Part shown: piece by piece, positions 50,043 through 59,611 of the stretch | Position numbering within the stretch: position 1 is the stretch's first letter | Layout: each line of letters opens with the position of its first letter | Assembly (NCBI RefSeq): GCF_023573145.1 | Contig: NZ_CP097636.1 | Coordinates: 2,170,001 to 2,234,000, forward strand | DNA length: 64,000 bases | Reading direction: 5' to 3' | Origin: Aquincola tertiaricarbonis | Lineage (GTDB): Bacteria > Pseudomonadota > Gammaproteobacteria > Burkholderiales > Burkholderiaceae_C | Translations under genes and position numbers: made by a program | Notes under the pieces: model-generated | Told to the model about the DNA's origin: nothing | Seen by the model: the letters and a program-made list of their open reading frames with translations, nothing else | Database searches by the model: none

Positions 50043-50058
50043 CATACAGTGGTGTATG
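50043..50058. promoter_or_regulatory. Candidate TetR operator upstream of the CoA ligase
   Basis: CATACA (50043-50048), 4-nt spacer, TGTATG (50053-50058), a perfect dyad 22 nt before the ligase ATG. The site would overlap the ligase ribosome site or early transcript. The TetR gene at 47609 is the natural candidate. Confidence 0.5.
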
Positions 50059-50192
50059 CGCGGATCCTAGGCGGAGGCCTCACACAGGCCGATGGGGGTT
50101 TGCGCTAGTCGAAGAAGCGGCGCCCCGGCCCCTCAAGTTCCAGCGCCAGCACCCGAAAGCACGTAACAAACCTCTTCGCCGGAGCCCGTCAC

Positions 50193-51035
50193 GTGTCTTC
50201 CCTGCCCGTTTCCAACCTCGCCCCTTTCGTCGAACGCGCCAGCACGCTGCCGGCGATGCCCGAGGTGGCCAACACGCTGATCCGCTCGTTCTCTCGCGAC
50301 GACCTGTCACTGCCCGAGGTGGCCGGCCTGATCGGCCGTGACCAGGTGCTGGCGGCCAAGGTGCTGCGGCTGGCCAATTCGCCGCGTTATGCGCCGCGGC
50401 ACGACATCGCTTCGCTGAAGGACGCCGCTGCCACGCTGGGCCTGCGCGCGCTGCGCGACCTGACGCTGGCTGCCTGCATGAGCGGTGCATTTCCCACGGT
50501 GATCGGCTTCGACCGCCTGAGCTTCTGGCGTTCCACGCTGGCACTGGCCGCCTACACGCAGCCGCTGGCCCGCGCGCTGGGGCTGGACGAGGACGAGGCC
50601 TACCTGGGCGGCCTGGTGCTGCGCACCGGCCAGATCCTGATGCTGATGACCGACCCCGAGCATGCGGTGCTGGCGCAGTACCAGGCCAGCACGATCGATT
50701 CGGCGATCGGCGTGGAAAGCCGCCTGTTCGGCTGCAGCCACCCCGAAGTGACGGCCGCGCTGGCGCACCACTGGCACTTCCCGACGCAGCTGGTGATGGC
50801 CCTGACCGCCGCCAGCGACCCGCTGGCCACGCGGCCCTTCAGCCGCATGGGCGCCGCGCTGCGCCTGGCCAGCGTGATCACCGACTGCCGCGAGCTGGGC
50901 GTGCCGGTGCTGGACGGCCTGCAGCTGATGCAGTCGGCCCTGCTGGAACACCTGCACCTGGACCTGGAGTGGCTGGAAGCCCACCTGCCCGACCATCGCC
51001 TGGCCACGGCAGGGGTCGAGGCGCTCGTCCACTGA
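50193..51035 (+). CDS. HDOD-domain protein
   Basis: 280 residues starting with GTG (GGAG 8 nt ahead). HDOD domain over about residues 12-210: LPAMPEVANTLIRSFSRDD, then VAGLIGRDQVLAAKVLRLANSPRYA and AAATLGLRALRDLTLAAC. The His/Asp catalytic pair of true HD phosphohydrolases is not evident, as usual for HDOD. Such proteins act in signalling, often with two-component or c-di-GMP systems. No kinase domain is fused. It meets the oxidoreductase gene tail to tail (3 bp gap). Confidence 0.88.
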   Translation: MSSLPVSNLAPFVERASTLPAMPEVANTLIRSFSRDDLSLPEVAGLIGRDQVLAAKVLRLANSPRYAPRHDIASLKDAAATLGLRALRDLTLAACMSGAFPTVIGFDRLSFWRSTLALAAYTQPLARALGLDEDEAYLGGLVLRTGQILMLMTDPEHAVLAQYQASTIDSAIGVESRLFGCSHPEVTAALAHHWHFPTQLVMALTAASDPLATRPFSRMGAALRLASVITDCRELGVPVLDGLQLMQSALLEHLHLDLEWLEAHLPDHRLATAGVEALVH

Positions 51036-51038
51036 TCG

Positions 51039-54000
51039 TCAGCCGGACACCACCGGAATGCCGCGGAACTGCCCGGCCTGGGCGGTGCCCGCCGGCTTGG
51101 GCCAGCGGGTGCCGTCCAGCCGGTGCAGCAGTTCGGCTTCACGCGCCCGGGCGAGCGCCACGTTGGCGATCTTCACGTGGCCATAGCCGCGCATCTTCTG
51201 CGGCAGCGCGGCGATCTGCGTGGCCACCGGCAGCGTCTGCGCACTCAGCAGCGGCAGCAACTCGTCCAGGCGTGATTCGAAGGCGCTGATCAGGTCACGC
51301 TCCATGCGCCGCTCCTCGGTGTAGCCGAACACGTCCAGCGGCCCGCCACGCAGCGCACGCGCCTTGGCCAGCACACCCAGCATCGGCATCAGCCAGCTGC
51401 CAAAGCGCAGCTTGCGCGGCGTGGCCCCGTTCTTGGGACGGCTCAGCAGCGGCGGCGCCATGTAGAACTCCAGCTTCAGCTCACCATCGAACTGCTGCTG
51501 CAGCTGCTGGCGGAAGGCGCCGTCGGTGTACAGCCGCGCCACCTCGTACTCGTCCTTGTAGGCCATCAGCTTGAGCAGGCTGGCCGCCGCCGCGCGGGTG
51601 AAGGGCAGCGAGGCATCGCCGCACAGCGCCGCTTCACGTTCACGCAGCTGCCGCACCCGCGCCTCGAAGCGGCGGGCATAGGCCGCGTTCTGGTACGCGG
51701 TGAGGTGGGCCACGCCGCGCGCCAGCAGCGCGTCCAGCGTCTCGGGCTCGGCCGGCGTGGCGTCCACCGGCGCCTGCAGCAGTGCCTGCAAGGCGCCCTC
51801 GTCGGCCGCGGCCATGCGGCCCAGCGAAAACGCCAGCTGGTTGGCCTCTACGGCCACACCATTCAATTCGATCGCGCGCTGCAGCGCGGCCAGGCTTACC
51901 GGGATGAGACCGCGCTGCCAGGCATAACCCATCGCCAGGATGTTGCTGACGATGGAGTCGCCCAGGAAAGCCTCGGCCAGGGCCTGCGCCTCGAAGGTCT
52001 CCACCTGCTGCACGCCAGCCGCGAATTCCAGCTTGGCCAGCAGCAGGTCGGTCTTCAGGCTGGCGTCGGGGTTCTTCAGCGATTCGGCCACCGGAATTTC
52101 ATGGGTGTTGACCAGCACCCGCGTGCGGCCGTGGCGCACCGTTTGCAGCGCCTCGGGCGAAGCGGCCACCACGATGTCGCAGGCCAGCACCGCGTCGGCC
52201 TGCTGGGTGTCGATGCGCACCTGGTTCAGCCGCTCGGGCGTGTCGGCCAGGCGCACGAAGCTCAGCACCGAGCCGCCCTTTTGCGCAAAGCCCATGAAGT
52301 CGAGCACGCTGGCGCTCTTGCCTTCCAGGTGCGCGGCCATCGCGATCACCGCACCCACGGTCACCACGCCGGTGCCGCCCACGCCGGTCACCAGCAGGTC
52401 GTAGGGCCCGGTCCACGAGTGCGGCGCGGGTTGCGGCAGCTGCGCCACCTGCTGCAGGAAGCGCTCGGCCCCCGCGCCGGCCAGCGCACCGGTCTTCTTG
52501 CGCGGCTGGCCCCCCAGCACGCCCACGAAGCTGGGGCAGAAGCCCTTGGCGCACGAATAGTCCTTGTTGCAGCTGCTCTGGTCGATGCGGCGCTTGCGGC
52601 CCAGCGGCGTTTCATGCGGCAGCACCGCCACGCAGTTGCTCTGCACCGAGCAATCGCCGCAGCCTTCGCACACCCGCTCGTTGATGAAGAGCCGGCGCGC
52701 CGGGTCCACCATCTCGCCCTTCTTGCGGCGGCGGCGCTTCTCGGCGGCGCAGGTCTGCTCATAGATCAGCACGGTGACGCCTGGCACCTCGCGCAGGCGG
52801 CGCTGCACCGCGTCCAGCTGGCTGCGGTCGTGGAACTCGGTGCCGGCCGGGAAGCGGCCCTTCACCGCCGCGTATTTGCCGATGTCGTCGGATAGCACCA
52901 CCACCTGCTTGACGCCTTCGCTTTCCACCTGGCGGGCGATGGCATCGACGCTGATCACGCCGTCCACCGGCTGGCCGCCGGTCATGGCCACCGCGTCGTT
53001 GAACAGGATCTTGTAGGTCAGCGTGGCCTTGGCCGCCACCGCCTGGCGGATGGCGAGGTATCCCGAGTGGTAGTAGGTGCCGTCGCCCAGGTTCTGGAAC
53101 ACATGCGGCACCTTGGTGAACATCGAGTGCGAGACCCAGTCCACGCCCTCGCCGCCCATCTGGATCAGGCCCGCGGTGTCGCGGTCCATCCAGTTGGCCA
53201 TGAAGTGGCAGCCGATGCCCGCGCGGGCGGTGGAGCCTTCGGGCACCACGGTGGAGGTGTTGTGCGGGCAGCCGGCGCAGAAGTACGGCAGGCGCTTGAC
53301 GCTGTCGGCGTCGTTGGCCAGCAGCGCGGGCGGCATGAAATCGCGCACCAGGTGGCGCTTGTCCATCGCCGGATGGTCAGGGAAATGCCGCACCAGCCAC
53401 TGGTCCACCAGCTGGATGAGCCGCGAGGGCCGCAGTTCGCCCAGCGCCGACACCAGCGGCCGGCCCTGCACATCGAGCTTGCCCACGATGGCCGGGCGCA
53501 CCGGCTGGTTGTAGAAGAGATCGCGCATCTGCGTCTCCACCACGGCGCCCTTTTCCTCGATGACCAGCACCTCCTGCAGCCCTTGCGCAAAGGCCTGCAT
53601 GCGCGTGGTTTCCAGCGGAAAACTCAGGCCCACCTTGTACAGGCGAACACCGGCTTCGGCCAGCAGCGCGGGCGTGATCTCCAGCCGGCGCAGCACCTCC
53701 ATCAGGTCGAAGTGGGCCTTGCCGCAGGTGACGATGCCCACCTTGGCATGCGGCGACTCGATGACATGGCGGTCGATGCTGTTGACGGCCGAGAACGCCC
53801 GCACCGCGTCCAGCTTGTCGGCCAGGCGCGATTCGATGCGCAGCGAAGGCAGGTCGGGCCAGCGGTAGTGCAGCCCGTCGGCCGGCGCCTGGTGGCCGGT
53901 GGCGGCGCGCACGGCATCGGCACTCACCCAGGCCGCGGTGCGCGCGGCGATCAGGTCGAGGTCCACCGTGGAGCCGCTTTCCACCACCTCCGACAGCGCC

Positions 54001-54629
54001 GTGAGCCCCACCCAGGCGCCGCTGTAGCGCGACAAGGCATAGCCGTAGAGGCCGAACTCCAGGTACTCGGCCACGTTGGCCGGCGAGACGACGGGCATGC
54101 TCCAGCCCATCATCGCGTGGTCGCTCTGGTGCGGCATCGACGAGCTGACGCAGCCATGGTCGTCGCCCGCCACCACCAGCACGCCGCCATGCGGCGAGGA
54201 GCCGTAGGCATTGCCGTGCTTGAGCGCATCACCCGCGCGGTCGACGCCCGGGCCCTTGCCGTACCACATGGCAAACACGCCATCGACGGTGCGCTCGGCA
54301 TCCGACTCCACCCGCTGCGTGCCCAGCACCGCGGTGGCGCCCAGCTCCTCGTTGATGGCGGGCAGGAAGCGCAGCCCGCAGTCGGTGAAGCGCTTGCCGG
54401 CCTTCCAGATGGCTTGATCGAGCATGCCCAGCGGCGAGCCGCGGTAGCCGCTGATGAAACCTTGCGTGTTCAGGCCCGCGGCCTCGTCGCGGGCGCGCTG
54501 CATCAGCATCAGGCGCACCAGGGCCTGCGTGCCGGTGAGGAAGATCTGCCCGCTGCCGGCCCACAGGCTGTGGCTCAGCTGGTAGTCGGGGCGGGTGATG
54601 GGGTTGTGCTCGGGGCTCTGGGTGGCCAT
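51039..54629 (-). CDS. Indolepyruvate ferredoxin oxidoreductase, fused alpha-beta
   Basis: 1196 residues from MATQSPEH at 54629 (GGAG 7 nt ahead). An N-terminal TPP-binding alpha-like half (starts LMLMQRARDEAAGLNTQGFI, then GKGPGVDRAGDALKHGN), a TPP core GTYYHSGYLAIRQAV, an Fe-S segment with Cys in VCEGCGDCSVQSNC and SCNKDYSCAKGFCPSF, and a beta-like half (LLVTGVGGTGVVTVGAVIAM). It decarboxylates aryl-pyruvates from aromatic amino acids to aryl-acetyl-CoA, delivering electrons to ferredoxin. Its product phenylacetyl-CoA is what the paa genes at 59612 onward use. It diverges from the Lrp-type gene. Confidence 0.92.
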   Translation of the reverse strand: MATQSPEHNPITRPDYQLSHSLWAGSGQIFLTGTQALVRLMLMQRARDEAAGLNTQGFISGYRGSPLGMLDQAIWKAGKRFTDCGLRFLPAINEELGATAVLGTQRVESDAERTVDGVFAMWYGKGPGVDRAGDALKHGNAYGSSPHGGVLVVAGDDHGCVSSSMPHQSDHAMMGWSMPVVSPANVAEYLEFGLYGYALSRYSGAWVGLTALSEVVESGSTVDLDLIAARTAAWVSADAVRAATGHQAPADGLHYRWPDLPSLRIESRLADKLDAVRAFSAVNSIDRHVIESPHAKVGIVTCGKAHFDLMEVLRRLEITPALLAEAGVRLYKVGLSFPLETTRMQAFAQGLQEVLVIEEKGAVVETQMRDLFYNQPVRPAIVGKLDVQGRPLVSALGELRPSRLIQLVDQWLVRHFPDHPAMDKRHLVRDFMPPALLANDADSVKRLPYFCAGCPHNTSTVVPEGSTARAGIGCHFMANWMDRDTAGLIQMGGEGVDWVSHSMFTKVPHVFQNLGDGTYYHSGYLAIRQAVAAKATLTYKILFNDAVAMTGGQPVDGVISVDAIARQVESEGVKQVVVLSDDIGKYAAVKGRFPAGTEFHDRSQLDAVQRRLREVPGVTVLIYEQTCAAEKRRRRKKGEMVDPARRLFINERVCEGCGDCSVQSNCVAVLPHETPLGRKRRIDQSSCNKDYSCAKGFCPSFVGVLGGQPRKKTGALAGAGAERFLQQVAQLPQPAPHSWTGPYDLLVTGVGGTGVVTVGAVIAMAAHLEGKSASVLDFMGFAQKGGSVLSFVRLADTPERLNQVRIDTQQADAVLACDIVVAASPEALQTVRHGRTRVLVNTHEIPVAESLKNPDASLKTDLLLAKLEFAAGVQQVETFEAQALAEAFLGDSIVSNILAMGYAWQRGLIPVSLAALQRAIELNGVAVEANQLAFSLGRMAAADEGALQALLQAPVDATPAEPETLDALLARGVAHLTAYQNAAYARRFEARVRQLREREAALCGDASLPFTRAAAASLLKLMAYKDEYEVARLYTDGAFRQQLQQQFDGELKLEFYMAPPLLSRPKNGATPRKLRFGSWLMPMLGVLAKARALRGGPLDVFGYTEERRMERDLISAFESRLDELLPLLSAQTLPVATQIAALPQKMRGYGHVKIANVALARAREAELLHRLDGTRWPKPAGTAQAGQFRGIPVVSG

Positions 54630-54694
54630 GCGCTGTCTCCAGGTACTTCTTGGAATCGGCACATCGTAGGCAAGGCCCTGCAGCAATCGATGCT

Positions 54695-54731
54695 TGATTT
54701 GCCGCCAGAGGCCTATATTCCAGGCAAATCA
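54695..54731. promoter_or_regulatory. Inverted repeat in the divergent oxidoreductase/Lrp promoter
   Basis: TGATTTGCC (54695-54703) and GGCAAATCA (54723-54731) are perfect 9-bp inverted copies around a 19-bp spacer, about 28 bp centre to centre. They lie in the 117-bp gap between the two divergent genes, in locally AT-richer DNA. TATATT (54714-54719) in the spacer could be a -10 for the Lrp gene. A Lrp/AsnC octamer commonly contacts sites in phase like this. Confidence 0.65.
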
Positions 54732-54746
54732 TTCTGAGAATCAGCC

Positions 54747-55268
54747 ATGCCCGAGCAAATTTCACTGGACGCCTACAGCCTGCGCATCCTGGCCGAGCTG
54801 CAGCGCGATTCACGCCAGACGGTGCAGCAGCTGGCCGACGCGGTGGGGCTGTCGTCCAGCCCCTGCTGGAAGCGCGTGAAGGACATGGAAGCGGCCGGCG
54901 TGATCCGCGGCTACACCGCGCTGGTGGACGCCGAGAAGGTGGGCCTGGGCCTGCGCGTGGTGGTGGAAGCCAACCTGGAAAAGCACAGCGAAGACCTGGT
55001 GCGCCGCTTCGAGGCGGCGGTGGCCGCCAGCCCGCACATCGTGCAGTGCCACAGCACCACCGGCCAGGCCGACTACGTGATGACGGTGCTGGCCCCCGAC
55101 ATCAAGCGCTACGAGCAGCTGCTGCACGACACCATCTTCCGCCTGCCCGGCGTGACGCATGTGCGCTCGTCCATCGTGTTGCGCGAGATCAAGGCCGAGG
55201 TGGCGCTGCCGGTGGAGCCGGCGGGGCAGGCCAAGCCAAGCGCCAGGCCGCGGCGCGCAAAGCGCTGA
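54747..55268 (+). CDS. Lrp/AsnC-family regulator
   Basis: 173 residues. N-terminal winged HTH (~6-50: SLRILAELQRDSRQTVQQLADAVG split here, then SPCWKRVKDMEAAGVIRGY) and a C-terminal RAM ligand domain (~65-150: RVVVEANLEKHSEDLVRRFE, TTGQADYVMTVLAPDIKRYE). The tail (150-173) is Ala/Arg/Lys-rich. It probably senses an amino acid and controls the divergent aryl-pyruvate oxidoreductase and itself through the 9-bp inverted repeat. Confidence 0.93.
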   Translation: MPEQISLDAYSLRILAELQRDSRQTVQQLADAVGLSSSPCWKRVKDMEAAGVIRGYTALVDAEKVGLGLRVVVEANLEKHSEDLVRRFEAAVAASPHIVQCHSTTGQADYVMTVLAPDIKRYEQLLHDTIFRLPGVTHVRSSIVLREIKAEVALPVEPAGQAKPSARPRRAKR

Positions 55269-55350
55269 TCACAGGTCCGGGAACGGCGAGCGGACATGCG
55301 CTTGCCATCCGATGCTGCGGCTTCTTCATCACAACGCAGCAAGGACCGAA

Positions 55351-56115
55351 ATGCAGACCCTCCAAGGCAAGGTGGCCCTCATCACCGGCGCCAGTTCCGG
55401 CATCGGCCATGCCACCGCGCTTTTGCTCGCCCGGCACGGCGCCGCCGTGGTGCTGGGCGCCCGCCGGCTGGCGCCGCTGCAGGCACTGGCCGACCGCATC
55501 AAAAGCAGCGGCGGCCGGGCCAGCGCGCTGGCCGGCGACGTGCGCGACGACGGGTATTCGCAAGCATTGGTGCGGCAGGCGCAGCAGGTCTACGGCGGCC
55601 TGGACATCGCCTTCAACAATGCCGGCACCCTGGGGCCGATGGGCCCGACGCCCGAGGTGCCGCCCGATGAATGGCGCAGTGCGCTCGACACCAACCTCAC
55701 CAGCGCCTTCCTGGGTGCGCGCCACCAGTTGCCCGCGCTGGTCGCGCGCGGCGGCGGCTCACTGATCTTCACCTCCACCTTCGTCGGCCACACCGCGGGC
55801 TTTGCCGGCGTGGCGGCTTATGCCGCCAGCAAGTCGGGCCTGATCGGCCTGGTGCAGGCGCTGGCGGTGGAAGCCGGCCCCGCGAAGGTGCGCGTGAATG
55901 CGCTGCTGCCCGGCGGTACCGACACGCCCATGGCGCGCGAGATGAACGGCAGCCCCGAGCAACTGGCCGCGGTGGCGCGGTTGCATGCGCTGGGCCGCAT
56001 CGCCACGCCGGACGAGATCGCGCAGGCGGTGCTGTTCCTGGCCAGCGATGCGTCGTCCTTCGTCACCGGCAGCGCGATGCGGGTGGATGGGGGCGTGTCC
56101 ATCCACCGCGGCTGA
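55351..56115 (+). CDS. Short-chain dehydrogenase/reductase
   Basis: 254 residues from the ATG at 55351 (AAGGA ahead). Cofactor loop TGASSGIGHA (~12-21), NNAG motif FNNAGTLGPMG (~88), catalytic Ser (SLIFTSTF) and Tyr/Lys in YAASKSG (~154-160), PGG(T) after VNALLPGG. Classical SDR; the ARRL near 40 suggests NADPH. Substrate unknown. Convergent with the aldo/keto reductase, 21 bp apart. Confidence 0.9.
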   Translation: MQTLQGKVALITGASSGIGHATALLLARHGAAVVLGARRLAPLQALADRIKSSGGRASALAGDVRDDGYSQALVRQAQQVYGGLDIAFNNAGTLGPMGPTPEVPPDEWRSALDTNLTSAFLGARHQLPALVARGGGSLIFTSTFVGHTAGFAGVAAYAASKSGLIGLVQALAVEAGPAKVRVNALLPGGTDTPMAREMNGSPEQLAAVARLHALGRIATPDEIAQAVLFLASDASSFVTGSAMRVDGGVSIHRG

Positions 56116-56136
56116 GCGCCGCGGCGGCCCACGGGC

Positions 56137-57186
<1,050 letters not shown>

Positions 57187-57201
57187 TCAGGGCTAGAAGG
57201 C

Positions 57202-57615
57202 TCAGGCGACCTGCACCTGGATGCGCCGCGGCTGTGCGTGCTCGGCCTTGGGGATGCGCAGCTTCAACACGCCGTGGGCCAGCTCGGCCGTCACCTTCTG
57301 GCTGTCCAGCTCCTTGCTGAGCGTGAACACCCGGCGGTAGCGGGCGCGGTCCACTTCCACATGGCTGGCGGCCATGCCTTCGGGCACCGGCAGGCTGACC
57401 GCGCCTTCGATGGTCAGGGTGTCGCGCTCGACGTTGAGTTCGAGCGCTTCCTTGGCCACGCCCGGCAGGTCGGCATACAGGGTGATGCCGGTGGCATCCT
57501 CGATCACGTCGACGGCGGGCACCAGGGCGGCCTCGGCCGCGGTGTTGCGCGGCTGCGCGGCGCCAGCGGCGGCCGGCGCTTCAGGGCGCTGGGCGGGTAC
57601 TTGAGCGGTGGTCAT
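57202..57615 (-). CDS. Small heat-shock protein Hsp20, copy 1
   Basis: 137 residues. A short Ala/Pro-rich N-terminus, then the alpha-crystallin domain (~34-125) from PAVDVIEDATGITLYADLPG to the ELAHGVLKLRIPK strand; the C-terminal IxI-type anchor is RRIQVQVA. Prevents aggregation of unfolded proteins as large oligomers. It follows the second Hsp20 gene by 45 bp. Confidence 0.93.
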   Translation of the reverse strand: MTTAQVPAQRPEAPAAAGAAQPRNTAAEAALVPAVDVIEDATGITLYADLPGVAKEALELNVERDTLTIEGAVSLPVPEGMAASHVEVDRARYRRVFTLSKELDSQKVTAELAHGVLKLRIPKAEHAQPRRIQVQVA

Positions 57616-57660
57616 GCTGAACTCCTCTCGATACGTGAACTTGTCTAGACAGGTACAGTG

Positions 57661-58098
57661 TCACTGCACGCTGATGCGGCGCGGCTGGGCAGCCTGGCGG
57701 CGCTGCACGCTGATGCGCAGCACGCCGTCGCGGTAGCTGGCCGACACGCCGTCCGGATCGGCATCGTCCGGCAGGCTGACCACGCGCTTGAAGGCGCCGG
57801 CAAAGCGCTCGTTGATGTGCACGGTGGACTTCTCGCCGGCTGCGGGCACCGAGCCGCGGCGCTCACCGGCCACGCTCAGGATGCCGCGATCGAGCTGCAC
57901 GTCGATGCTGGCCGGATCCAGCCCCGGGGCGAAGGCATACACCTCGAACGACTGCGGCGTGCTGCCGACGTTCAGCGCCGGGTAGCCGCCGCGGGCGTAG
58001 CCGCGGATACTGGGGGTAAGGTCGAAGGCCTGCTGCATCTCACGTTGCAGCCGGTCGATTTCGGCGAAGACGTCGCGCGAAAAAAGGGATCGTGCCAT
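57661..58098 (-). CDS. Small heat-shock protein Hsp20, copy 2
   Basis: 145 residues from the ATG at 58098, with GGAG 7 nt ahead. The N-terminus FAEIDRLQREMQQAFD is followed by the alpha-crystallin domain (~40-133), with PALNVGSTPQSFEVYAFAPG and DGVLRISVQRR; the C-terminal anchor is RRISVQ. It is first in the two-gene Hsp20 operon; the two probably co-assemble. The 170-bp gap to higB holds both divergent promoters. No ROSE-type thermosensor is identified. Confidence 0.93.
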   Translation of the reverse strand: MARSLFSRDVFAEIDRLQREMQQAFDLTPSIRGYARGGYPALNVGSTPQSFEVYAFAPGLDPASIDVQLDRGILSVAGERRGSVPAAGEKSTVHINERFAGAFKRVVSLPDDADPDGVSASYRDGVLRISVQRRQAAQPRRISVQ

Positions 58099-58232
58099 GG
58101 CAAATCTCCTCGATGGGTGGACCAGGCGCCGCGGTGGTTCTGCGATGCGGCGGCGCCGATGCATCCAACAATGAGGATGGGGCGGGCGGGTTTCAAGAGG
58201 GCGGGGCGAAGTGGCGCTTCGCTTGTGCGCGC

Positions 58233-58262
58233 TTGACAAAATTAGTAACGAGCGCCAATACT
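58233..58262 (+). promoter_or_regulatory. Candidate higBA promoter
   Basis: A perfect -35 TTGACA (58233-58238) and a weak -10 AATACT (58257-58262) with 18-bp spacing. Transcription would start at about the higB ATG (58268), leaving no leader. No ribosome site precedes that ATG. The half-sites AGTA (58244-58247) and TACT (58259-58262) could mark a HigA-type operator. Confidence 0.45.
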
Positions 58263-58267
58263 ATTCT

Positions 58268-58549
58268 ATGATCGAGAGCTTCCTAGACAAGCGCACTGCA
58301 GCGATCTTTCTGGGCCAGGAGGTGCGCGGCTTGCCGAGGGAGATCCAGACAACTGCCAGACGAAAACTCAAGGTCATCGACGCCGCTCAGTCCCTTGAAA
58401 CGCTCCGCGTGCCGCCGGGCAACCGTCTCGAGCCGCTGAGAGGAGACCGCAAAGGGCAGTGGAGCATCCGCATCAACGACCAGTGGCGGATCTGCTTCAA
58501 ATGGCATGACGGCAGCGCGTTTGAAGTCGAGATCACGGACTACCACTGA
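58268..58549 (+). CDS. higB: HigB/RelE-family toxin
   Basis: 93 residues from the ATG at 58268. The fold is that of HigB/RelE ribosome-dependent mRNA interferases: RKLKVIDAAQSLETLRVPPG, then LEPLRGDRKGQWSIRINDQW and ICFKWHDGSAFEVEITDYH. Basic residues of the catalytic surface (Lys, Arg) and the C-terminal YH are present. Toxin first and antitoxin second is the HigBA order. higA starts 38 bp downstream. Confidence 0.9.
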   Translation: MIESFLDKRTAAIFLGQEVRGLPREIQTTARRKLKVIDAAQSLETLRVPPGNRLEPLRGDRKGQWSIRINDQWRICFKWHDGSAFEVEITDYH

Positions 58550-58587
58550 CGGACGCGGTCACACACAGGTCAATGGAGTGAACGACC

Positions 58588-58938
58588 ATGAGCATTGCAC
58601 GCAACGAACTGAAGTCGCTCAACCTGCGCGGCGTCACCACCGGCCGCCGGCTGGACCCGGTGCACCCCGGCTCGGTGCTATTGAGCGATTTCATAGAACC
58701 CATGGGCATCACGCGCTATCGCGTGGCCAAAGCCATCGGTGTGCAGCAGCGGCGCATCGACGAGATCTGCGCCGGAGAACGCGGCATCACCGCCGACACG
58801 GCGGTTCGTCTGGGTCTGGCCTTCGGTGTGGAGCCGCAGTTCTGGCTGCAACTGCAGGCGCAATACGACATCGAGGTGATCCAGCGCGAGCAGGGCGACC
58901 GGCTGGCTGATGAAGTGCAGCACCTGGCTGCTGCCTGA
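58588..58938 (+). CDS. higA: HigA-family antitoxin
   Basis: 116 residues. XRE-type HTH at ~42-100 (ITRYRVAKAIGVQQRRIDEIC, then RGITADTAVRLGLAFG), and the family tail FGVEPQFWLQLQAQYDI. It should bind HigB and repress the shared promoter. The N-terminal ~25 residues are an extension relative to the shortest HigA. Confidence 0.92.
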   Translation: MSIARNELKSLNLRGVTTGRRLDPVHPGSVLLSDFIEPMGITRYRVAKAIGVQQRRIDEICAGERGITADTAVRLGLAFGVEPQFWLQLQAQYDIEVIQREQGDRLADEVQHLAAA

Positions 58939-59037
58939 CACAGCCACCGGCATGGCTGCAGCCGTCACCTGGCCAGCACCCGTGTGGGCGCGAAACTGCC
59001 GAACAGGGTGTAGCCCGCACCAGCGTAAACGGCGGCC

Positions 59038-59598
59038 ATGGACGCCCGACAGGCCGTTGCAATGACCGCCCACGAGTTTCTCGCCTGGGAGACCGCCCAA
59101 CCCGGACGTCACGAGTTCGTCAACGGCGAGGTGTTCGCCATGGCCGGAGGCGACGACCGGCACATGACGGTGGCCGGCAATGTGTACATCGCCCTTCGGC
59201 AACGGCTGCAGGGCAGCGGCTGCAGCGCTTACCTGGGTGAGGTGCGCACCTGGATCAGCGCCGCCAACTGCTACTTCTACCCGGATGTGTTCGTCACCTG
59301 CAGCGAACGCGATCGTGCCGACCGGCTGCACAAACAGGACCCGCTGCTGGTGGTGGAGGTGCTGTCGCCCTCCACCGCGGCGTTCGACCGCGGCGCCAAG
59401 TTCGCGGCCTATCGGCTGGCGGAGAGCCTGCGCGAGATGGTGTTCATCGATCCGGAACGCCGGGTGACGGACGTCTACCGCAAGGGCGACGACGGGCTCT
59501 GGGTGCTGCACCCCTTCGCGCCGACCGAGGCCGTTCACCTGGCCAGCGTGGATCTGGCCCTGCCGCCCGCGACGCTCTGGGCCGAGGTCGGCGCCTAG
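59038..59598 (+). CDS. Uma2-family (DUF820) putative restriction endonuclease-fold protein
   Basis: 186 residues. PD-(D/E)xK nuclease fold of the Uma2 family: AHEFLAWETAQPGRHEFVNG, FYPDVFVTCSERDR and LLVVEVLSPSTAAFDRGAKF, with the Glu (VEVLSPST) and Asp (YPDV) as possible catalytic residues. Start at 59038 or at 59062 (MTAHEF). Biological role of stand-alone members is unknown. It sits beside a toxin-antitoxin pair, so the block 58268-59598 may be acquired. Confidence 0.85.
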   Translation: MDARQAVAMTAHEFLAWETAQPGRHEFVNGEVFAMAGGDDRHMTVAGNVYIALRQRLQGSGCSAYLGEVRTWISAANCYFYPDVFVTCSERDRADRLHKQDPLLVVEVLSPSTAAFDRGAKFAAYRLAESLREMVFIDPERRVTDVYRKGDDGLWVLHPFAPTEAVHLASVDLALPPATLWAEVGA

Positions 59599-59611
59599 AC
59601 GCCCTGCGCGT

